Assembly (NCBI GenBank): GCA_964401385.1
Contig: CAYNYF010000019.1
Location: forward strand, 1-53,803
Direction of reading: 5' to 3'
DNA from: CAYNYF01 sp964401385
GTDB lineage: Bacteria; Planctomycetota; Phycisphaerae; SM23-33
DNA length: 53,803 bases
Below, in pieces: positions 48,138 through 53,803 of the stretch. A model generated the notes under the pieces. That model saw nothing but the letters and a program-made list of their open reading frames with translations, searched no databases and had not been told where the DNA came from. The translations under genes were made by a program, and so were the position numbers. Position 1 is the stretch's first letter; each line of letters starts with the position of its first letter.

Positions 48138-48920
48138 TTAGTCCGTCAAGTCCAGCGGCATCATGCTGCCCAGGCCGTCAATGGCCAGAAGCTGCTCGAG
48201 CCTTTCGACGCAGTGTGCCAGGGACGCGGCCACCTTGTCCTTCCCTTCGATGGGAAAGCCGTGTCCGGGCAGCATGAGGTCCGCCTGGCATGCCGCAATC
48301 TGCCGGACGCTCCTGAGCAGGTGCTTGGGGTTGGAGCGCCAGTGCCCGTCGAGCCACCCGACCACGCCCGCGACCGATCCCTGATCGCCAATGGCGGTGT
48401 CGCCGGTGAAAACCACCTTCCTGCCGGCCATTTCGCCGACCAGCGTGACGGCGTCGGGGATGTGGCCGGGCGTCAGCATGACGCGGAAGACGTACGGCCC
48501 CAGCGACACCTCGTCGCCGGCGGCGAGGACCTCCTTAACCTTCAGCTTCACCCCGTCGCGGATGAAGAGCATCTGGCGGGCCTGGCGGTCGCCGCCGAAG
48601 GCCTGCGCGGCAAGCTCGGACGCCGCCGCCACCGCGCCGGTTCTCTTCATCAGCTCCGCCGCGCCTTCCGTGTGATCGTGATGCGAGTGGGTCAGCACGA
48701 TTCTGCTGATGCTCTCGGCCGGGGCGCCCACCTCGGTCGCGTTGGCCAGCACCGCCTCCACCCCCGCCGCGGCGCCGGCGTCGATGAGGGCGTAGTCGCC
48801 CTCGCCGCCGACGAGGAAGACGTTCCCGCTGCCCTGGTCGGAGAGCACCTCCGTCAACCCGCCCCAGCTCCCGCAGCCGACCCACCAGATACCTTCGATC
48901 ACTTTCTTGGCTTTACTCAT
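48138..48920 (-). CDS. MBL-fold metallohydrolase
   Basis: 260 residues of the metallo-beta-lactamase fold. The metal motif is HSHHDH (His78, His80, Asp82, His83), with later ligands in TPGHIPDAV, FTGDTAIGD and LMLPGHGFPI. This glyoxalase-II/lactonase-like pattern does not fix the substrate. ATG 48920 overlaps the stop of the UroD-like gene by four bases (ATGA), so the two are translationally coupled and probably act in the same pathway. GGAAGGA lies upstream. No signal peptide. Confidence 0.88.
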   Translation of the reverse strand: MSKAKKVIEGIWWVGCGSWGGLTEVLSDQGSGNVFLVGGEGDYALIDAGAAAGVEAVLANATEVGAPAESISRIVLTHSHHDHTEGAAELMKRTGAVAAASELAAQAFGGDRQARQMLFIRDGVKLKVKEVLAAGDEVSLGPYVFRVMLTPGHIPDAVTLVGEMAGRKVVFTGDTAIGDQGSVAGVVGWLDGHWRSNPKHLLRSVRQIAACQADLMLPGHGFPIEGKDKVAASLAHCVERLEQLLAIDGLGSMMPLDLTD

Positions 48921-49903
48921 CGCGCGCGTCCTTCCTGTACGACCTCTTCCAGCGTCCTGCGGTAGTAACGGTAGTTCTCGAAAGGAATATCCACCCGCAC
49001 CCGTCCGTCGGCAAGCGGAATGTAGCCGCCGTCGGCCAGCAGGGGCGGGACCTTGGCGAGGATTTCGCTTCGGATGACCGACTCATCCGCCAGCAGCGTA
49101 TCCAGGTCGATGCCGCCGATCAGCCGCAGCGACCGCCCGAACTGCCGGCGGAGGTCGCGGTAGTCCATCGCCTTGGGGCTGGCTTCACAGGCCCACAGGC
49201 AGTTGAAGCCGGCCTCGACGACGCTGGGCAGCAGCGGCCGGGGGTTGGCGTAGCTCAGATACACGATCGTCTCCACGCCGTGGCGGCGGAGCACCTCCAG
49301 GATCGGCCGGTAGCCCGCCAGCACCACCTGCTCGTACATCCGCGGCGAAAGCATCGGGCCGTCGTTGCCGCCGATCGGCTCGGAAAAGGTGGCAAAGTCG
49401 ACCTCCACCTCCCGCAGCACCCGCTCCAGAACCCGGGCCACGAAGTGGCCGTGGATCTCCATCATCTCGGCGATCAGCCCCGGCCGATCCGCCAGTTGAT
49501 ACAGCACCTCGGTCAGCCGCGACCACTCCTCGACCCCCAGCGTCAGGAACAGGCCGGAATGAACGGGAAGCTCCAGGATCGTGTCGCGCCGGGCCCAGGC
49601 GGCGACGCGCCCCGACCAGTCCCGCCCCAGGCGGTCGGGATCGTCCCCGTCCAGCCGGCGGCGGTACGCCCCCAGGCCGCGGCGGGAGGTGGGCCACTTC
49701 TTCAGGGGCGGGCGAAGGCCCAGGTTCAGGGAAATCCGCTCGCGGCGGTCATAGCCGAACATCGCCGCCAGGTCGGCACCCGGGGCGAGCCCCTGCCCCT
49801 GCCAGCGCTGGAGCACGTCGTCGCGCAGGCCCTCCTCAAAGTAGGGCACGCGGTCCGGCCGGCCGTACCGCATCGTCTCTCGGAAGCGCTCGCGGGGCGT
49901 CAT
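48917..49903 (-). CDS. Uroporphyrinogen decarboxylase-like (UroD/MtaA family) protein, second copy
   Basis: 328 residues. ATG 49903 gives the family N-terminus MTPRERFRETMRYGRPDRVP; the longer open frame to 50074 is unsupported. Landmarks are MEIHGHFVARVLERVLREV, FSEPIGGNDGPMLSP, ETIVYLSYANPRPLLP, RLIGGIDLDTLLAD and the late GGYIPLADGRV. It belongs to the same superfamily as the protein at 16196, but the two are quite different in sequence. A methyl transfer role (corrinoid or demethylation pathways) is more likely than haem synthesis. It is coupled to the metallohydrolase gene downstream. Confidence 0.86.
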   Translation of the reverse strand: MTPRERFRETMRYGRPDRVPYFEEGLRDDVLQRWQGQGLAPGADLAAMFGYDRRERISLNLGLRPPLKKWPTSRRGLGAYRRRLDGDDPDRLGRDWSGRVAAWARRDTILELPVHSGLFLTLGVEEWSRLTEVLYQLADRPGLIAEMMEIHGHFVARVLERVLREVEVDFATFSEPIGGNDGPMLSPRMYEQVVLAGYRPILEVLRRHGVETIVYLSYANPRPLLPSVVEAGFNCLWACEASPKAMDYRDLRRQFGRSLRLIGGIDLDTLLADESVIRSEILAKVPPLLADGGYIPLADGRVRVDIPFENYRYYRRTLEEVVQEGRAR

Positions 49904-50072
49904 GGCGGTTGGCACCTCTCGATCGAAACCCCGAGCGTAAACCAGGGGCCCGCCAAAGGCAACTTCGCCGCCGCGGGCGCCAGGAATACCGTTCCCGCCC
50001 CGCCGGGCGGGCGGGTACAATGCCCTCTCGAGCATGAACGGCAGTGTCTTCATTCGACAGGAGGAAGCGCCC

Positions 50073-51659
50073 ATGCAGCCTCAGCTTGTTCTCGCCTCGC
50101 TGGTCCTGGTCCTGCTGGCGGCGCCGGTGCTGGCGGCCGGGCCGGTCGGCGTGGTCGACCCTCACGTCAAGACCGACACCTCCGTCGACTGGCGCACGGT
50201 GGACAGCGTCATCAAGAGCGTCGTCAAGAAGGGCATGACCGACGAGGAGAAGGTGCTGGCCGTCTTCCACACGGTGCGGCGGATGTACGTCCACGGCCCG
50301 ACGCCCGGGCACCTGGCGTACGACTTCCACAAGGCCATTCAGGTGCTGGGCACCGGCGCGTGCCTGACGATGACGACGCCGCTGCACGTCCTGTACGACC
50401 GGATGGGCTACAAGTCCCGCAGTTGGGTCCACGACGGGCACCACATGATGGAGGTCTTCTACGGCGATTCGTGGCACTGCCTCGACCCGCACATGAGCTT
50501 CTACTGCTACGACCGGTCCACCCCGCCGAAGATCGCCGCAGTCAAACAGCTTCAGGAGGACCCGACGCTGGCGGGCGACGCCGTCAAGGAAGGCCGCGCG
50601 GGCAAGGGCTACCTGCTCTGCGGCGACGCGCCCAAGTGGTTCGCGGGCAAGCAGGGCCGCTGGTACGTCGAGGCCGGCGGGCAGTGGCCGAAGATGAAGA
50701 TCGACGAGCCCTTCGGGCGGATCACCCTCCGCCGCGGCGAGAGCTACGTCCGCACGTGGGCACCGGGAAAGTACTGGTACAAGAAGGGCTGGCTGGCGCG
50801 GGACGGCTGCGGGCCGATCCACCACTGCGGACCGGCCGACCGCAAGGACTCGGCCAACTGGCCGCTGTACGAGCCCCACGCCGCCAAGCCCCCCGTCGGC
50901 AGCCAGGCCGGCCGGACCTTCTACAAGATCTACGGCGTCGGGCGGCTTCTCTACGCGCCGGCCCTTCAGGGCGGGCGCTACGCCGACGCCGTCGTCCGCC
51001 AGAGCAACCTCGCCCTCGCCGAGCGCGACGGCGTGGCCTTCCTCCGGCAGAAGGACGCCGCCCGGCCGGGCGAGGTCGTCTTCTCCGTCGCCTGCCCGTA
51101 CGTCATCACCGCCGGCGAATTGAGCCTCGCCCGAGCCGGCAAGGGATCGATCACGGCCGAGGTCAGCACCGACGCGGGCAAGAGCTGGAAGGCCCTCAAG
51201 CTCCAAGCCGTCGGGGAGCTGACCTTTACCAGCGTGGCCCAGGACAAGCTGCGCGTCGGGCCCGGGCGCTTCGCGATCGCCCGGCCGAGAACCGCCAGCT
51301 TCAAGTGCGACAAGCTGGCCGCGACCTTCGTCGACGAGGTCAACGGCAGCTTCGACGGCTACTGGCTGAAGCTGACGCTGGCCGGCGGGGTCCAGATGGG
51401 CAAGCCGGAGCTGACCAGCCACTTCCAGCTCAACCGCTTCAGCCTGCCGAACTTCGTGCCGGGAAGGAACGTCGTGTCCATCACGGCCGAGGGCTACGGC
51501 TCGCCGCTGACGGTCACCTACAAGTGGTCCGAGGGCCCCGGCTGGGCGGCCGCCAAATCCGTGGCGCGGACGTTCAGGAAAGACGGCCGCTTCGAGGTGC
51601 AGGTGGCCGGGCCCAAGTGGCCGCGGATGGAATCGCTCACCCTCTCCGTCGCCCCGTGA
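50073..51659 (+). CDS. Secreted transglutaminase-like protein, second copy
   Basis: 528 residues. ATG 50073 has AGGAGGAA upstream and gives a signal peptide (MQPQLVLASLVLVLLAAPVL, AAG). The transglutaminase-like core has Cys97 (GTGACLTMTTPLHVLYD), His124 (WVHDGHHMMEVFY) and Asp138 (WHCLDPHMSFY), a complete triad. The C-terminal part is beta-rich with a sugar-binding-like segment (ITAEVSTDAGKSWKALKL) also seen in the 18422 protein (SADGGKTWKPVL). The two proteins are probably distant paralogues with the same layout. The start is divergent from the UroD-like gene. Confidence 0.78.
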   Translation: MQPQLVLASLVLVLLAAPVLAAGPVGVVDPHVKTDTSVDWRTVDSVIKSVVKKGMTDEEKVLAVFHTVRRMYVHGPTPGHLAYDFHKAIQVLGTGACLTMTTPLHVLYDRMGYKSRSWVHDGHHMMEVFYGDSWHCLDPHMSFYCYDRSTPPKIAAVKQLQEDPTLAGDAVKEGRAGKGYLLCGDAPKWFAGKQGRWYVEAGGQWPKMKIDEPFGRITLRRGESYVRTWAPGKYWYKKGWLARDGCGPIHHCGPADRKDSANWPLYEPHAAKPPVGSQAGRTFYKIYGVGRLLYAPALQGGRYADAVVRQSNLALAERDGVAFLRQKDAARPGEVVFSVACPYVITAGELSLARAGKGSITAEVSTDAGKSWKALKLQAVGELTFTSVAQDKLRVGPGRFAIARPRTASFKCDKLAATFVDEVNGSFDGYWLKLTLAGGVQMGKPELTSHFQLNRFSLPNFVPGRNVVSITAEGYGSPLTVTYKWSEGPGWAAAKSVARTFRKDGRFEVQVAGPKWPRMESLTLSVAP

Positions 51660-51719
51660 ACGAGCGGCGAGCCCCGCGTCATTTACCTCCGGCGGATGGC
51701 CACCCCCGCGCGGCGGCGG

Positions 51720-52811
51720 TCAATCGCTTTCACTCACGCTTCGCTCGGCGCCGTCCAGCCAGTCGGGGCTTACCTCCACGCCCCAGCCGGGCCCCGATGG
51801 AATGGCCACGCGCCCGTCGCGGACCTCCAGCGGCGGGCGATAGATCTCCCTGGCCTCCTCGCCCGGCTCGATGGAAAACTCCATGTGATCCCCGGCGTTG
51901 GGGATGGCCCCCAGCAGGTGCAGCGTAAAGACGGTGACCATTGAAACGTTGGCCGAGTGGGGCACGCAGGGGATATTCGCCTCGGCCGCCATGGCCGCGA
52001 CGCGCAGGGCCCGGGTGAGCCCGCCGACGTAGCAGACGTCCGGCTGAACGATGTCGACGGCGTGCATGGCGATCATCCGCCGCCACTGGGCCAGGTCGTT
52101 GTCCTGCTCGCCGCCGGCGACGGGCACGTCCAGGGCCGCCGCCGCCTCGGCCGTCCACTCCAGCTCCCAGTACGGGCAGGGCTCCTCGAAGTGGCAGACG
52201 GCGTTGTCCTCGAGCATCCGGCCGACCTCGATGGCCTTGGCGGGCGTGTAGCAGCTATTGGCGTCCACCAGCAGGGAAACGTCCCCGCCGACGGCCTTGC
52301 GCACCGCCGGCACGAGCGACTCGGTCCGGCCGGGCCACTGGTCCTCATCGTGGCCGCAGACCTTGCCGATGCGGATCTTGAAGGCCCGGAAGCCGCGCTC
52401 GTCTCGAAGCCGCGCCAGCCGCTCGGCCTCGTCGCCCGGCTTGATGTCCCGCCGCATGCTGGAGCCGTAAACGGTGATCGGCCGCGGGCTGCCGCCCAGA
52501 AGCTCACAGACGCTCTTGCCTTCCCGCTTGCCGCGGAGGTCCCACAGGGCCGTGTCCACCCCCGCCAGGGCCCGGCAGACGTACGACCAGGGGAACTTGT
52601 AGTTGGCCTCGACGCAGCGGTCGGCGATTTGGTCGATCTCGCGCGGGTCCGCCCCCAGCACGAGCGGGGCGATCTGGCGGTGCAGCACCGTCGCGGTGAT
52701 GTCGGCGTTGAAAGGGGCGACCTGGCCGTAGCCCTCGGCCCCGTCGTCCGTCTCGACCCGGACGATGCTCACCTGCCCCTTCGTGAACGTCTCAATGCTC
52801 TGGATCTTCAT
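51720..52811 (-). CDS. Enolase-superfamily (mandelate racemase/muconate lactonizing) enzyme
   Basis: 363 residues. The N-terminal capping domain is followed by a (beta/alpha)7-beta barrel. Lys145-x-Arg147 in AFKIRIGK replaces the usual KxK. Metal ligands are Asp183 (LLVDANSCY), Glu209 or Glu210 (CHFEEPCPYW) and Glu235 (AGGEQDN). QPDVCYVGGL and His285 (PHSANVS) complete the active-site set. Members act on sugar acids (dehydratases) or as racemases/epimerases; the His and KxR pattern fits acid-sugar dehydratase-like groups, but the substrate is unknown. ATG 52811 has AGGAG upstream and the natural start MKIQSIETF. Confidence 0.88.
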   Translation of the reverse strand: MKIQSIETFTKGQVSIVRVETDDGAEGYGQVAPFNADITATVLHRQIAPLVLGADPREIDQIADRCVEANYKFPWSYVCRALAGVDTALWDLRGKREGKSVCELLGGSPRPITVYGSSMRRDIKPGDEAERLARLRDERGFRAFKIRIGKVCGHDEDQWPGRTESLVPAVRKAVGGDVSLLVDANSCYTPAKAIEVGRMLEDNAVCHFEEPCPYWELEWTAEAAAALDVPVAGGEQDNDLAQWRRMIAMHAVDIVQPDVCYVGGLTRALRVAAMAAEANIPCVPHSANVSMVTVFTLHLLGAIPNAGDHMEFSIEPGEEAREIYRPPLEVRDGRVAIPSGPGWGVEVSPDWLDGAERSVSESD

Positions 52812-52874
52812 GCTGACTCCTGGGCGGCGGGAACACGACCCGCACGTGTGCGACAAGTCGTCCGGCCGGCGCCG

Positions 52875-53803
52875 TCACCGCCACCGCGGCAGGGAGAAGT
52901 TCACTTGGTAGTTGGACAGGTTCGGCCAGTGGCGGAGGGGGTCATACCGTTTTCCGCGCTTTTTCGGGCGCTGGTTCGGGGCGTACACGTGCAGGCGCTG
53001 CTCGTCCCAGACGATAAGCTGATCCACGCCCAGGCCGAGCACGTCGTGGACCTCCATGTACTTTCCGGGGCGGTCGCCGCCGGGCAGCGGCACCACCAGG
53101 TCGAAGTGCTCGTCCCACAGCCCGCCGTCGCCGTGCCGCGGGGAGAAGGCGATCAGCTCGCGCCCGTCGCCGGTCCAGTTGACCGGCTGGCAGACCGACG
53201 CCGCCCCGTAGGCCTCGACCTTCCGCAGGATGCGGTCGTCGGCGTCCAGCATGACGATGATCCCCTGGTTGCCGTGATAGGTCACGACGATGCGCTCCAG
53301 GCCCGGCCGGCCGGGAACGAAGTTGGCCACCGAAAGGTGCTGCACGTGCCCGAGGTGGACCTCTTCCACCCGCCCGTCGCTGCACTCGTCGATGAAGCCG
53401 GCCTCGCCGCAGGGGTGGAGGTTGTGCCGGACGCCGCGGCCATCGACGTAGCTGAAGCAGCCGTCGGGATGATCGCCCAGGTACAGCCGCCCGATCAGCC
53501 TGCCTTTGCTGTCCACGCGCGAGTAGCCCAGGAGCGCCTCATCGCGGCCGTCGCCGTTGAGGTCGCAGGTAAAGGGGTAGTGGCCGGTGTTGCAGCGGTG
53601 GTGCCACAGCACCCGGAACGTCCGCCCGTCGAGGGCCCAGACGTTATGGTAGCGGTCCTTGATGTATAGGTCGCCGTAGGCGTGCCGGCCGGTGAAGTTG
53701 CACAGCCGTATGGAGTCGGGAATCAACCGCGGCACGTCGTCGCCGTGCCCGTCGCCCCAGTACATGTTGATCTCGTCCCAGTACGGCTCCATCTTCGGCG
53801 GCT
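52875..53803 (-). CDS. Beta-propeller/FG-GAP-like protein, 5' end outside the window
   Basis: About 309 C-terminal residues. The frame is open to the window edge, with an internal ATG at 53792, so the true start is probably beyond it. Repeated short motifs of the FG-GAP or rhamnogalacturonan-lyase-11 type are seen: CDLNGDGRDEALLGYSRVDS, VHLGHVQHLSVANFVPGRPG and VNWTGDGRELIAFSPRHGDG, followed by LGLGVDQLIVWDEQRLHVYA. Each DLNGDG-like loop may bind Ca2+. This suggests a secreted polysaccharide-binding or lyase-related propeller. It lies 63 bp downstream of the enolase-superfamily gene start, on the same strand. Confidence 0.7.
   Translation of the reverse strand, partial: PPKMEPYWDEINMYWGDGHGDDVPRLIPDSIRLCNFTGRHAYGDLYIKDRYHNVWALDGRTFRVLWHHRCNTGHYPFTCDLNGDGRDEALLGYSRVDSKGRLIGRLYLGDHPDGCFSYVDGRGVRHNLHPCGEAGFIDECSDGRVEEVHLGHVQHLSVANFVPGRPGLERIVVTYHGNQGIIVMLDADDRILRKVEAYGAASVCQPVNWTGDGRELIAFSPRHGDGGLWDEHFDLVVPLPGGDRPGKYMEVHDVLGLGVDQLIVWDEQRLHVYAPNQRPKKRGKRYDPLRHWPNLSNYQVNFSLPRWR

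Overview
This is a GC-rich chromosomal window that looks like Planctomycetota, probably class Phycisphaerae. The main reasons are a 1947-residue secreted protein that starts with the LEPR-XLL motif (LEPRLLLSA), carries GEVED-type repeats and ends in a type I dockerin; several Gfo/Idh, DUF362 and UroD-like proteins; and many secreted proteins of unknown function. The assignment is inferred from gene families only. No rRNA gene is present; one tRNA-Arg(TCG) is.

Layout. 1-2.9 kb: type IV pilus ATPases pilT (cut by the window edge) and pilB on the minus strand, with a good sigma-70 promoter. 3-6.1 kb: mgtE and der on plus. 6.2-11.2 kb: a sulfatase-modifying-factor-like lipoprotein and two tandem DUF11-repeat lipoproteins that share an identical 105-bp stretch. 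11.5-12.3 kb: a RAYT (HUH/Y1 transposase) gene bounded by a perfect 15-bp inverted repeat. 12.3-14.7 kb: a two-gene unit, one protein with three LPP20-like repeats and one CsgG-like/TPR lipoprotein. 14.8-25 kb: an alpha/beta-hydrolase lacking its nucleophile, a UroD-like protein, an AAC(3)-family acetyltransferase, a secreted transglutaminase-like protein, a YycJ-type metallohydrolase, a YjbQ protein and a membrane-embedded spermidine-synthase-like protein. 25.2-31 kb: the giant LEPR-XLL/dockerin protein.

31.4-35.1 kb holds a compact AmmeMemoRadiSam locus: a secreted Memo-AMMECR1 fusion, a DUF362 protein, and a radical SAM enzyme with a Tat signal and a C-terminal cysteine ribbon. This is the most promising candidate for an incompletely understood system. 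35.2-39.9 kb: a GmhA-like SIS protein, tRNA-Arg, UDP-GlcNAc 2-epimerase and a Cache-HAMP-PP2C phosphatase.

40-46 kb is a mosaic. It contains fragments of a homocysteine S-methyltransferase-like gene and a ceramidase-like gene on either side of a lower-GC 1.1-kb insert (DUF4405 membrane protein, Lrp/AsnC effector-domain protein), an intact Gfo/Idh gene, a DUF4038 glycosidase, and a decayed phage tail module (tail-chaperone-like remnant, two small membrane proteins, tape-measure fragment) interrupted by a foreign lipoprotein gene. Assembly chimerism cannot be excluded for this part.

45.9-47.9 kb is a stress-type module: ECF sigma factor, small membrane protein and CpxP/Spy-like protein, divergent from a secreted Arg-rich protein. 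The two directions share outward-facing copies of one 10-bp motif, which suggests autoregulation. 48-53.8 kb: a metallo-beta-lactamase-fold protein translationally coupled to a UroD-like protein, a second transglutaminase-like protein, an enolase-superfamily enzyme, and the C-terminal part of a beta-propeller-like protein that runs off the window.
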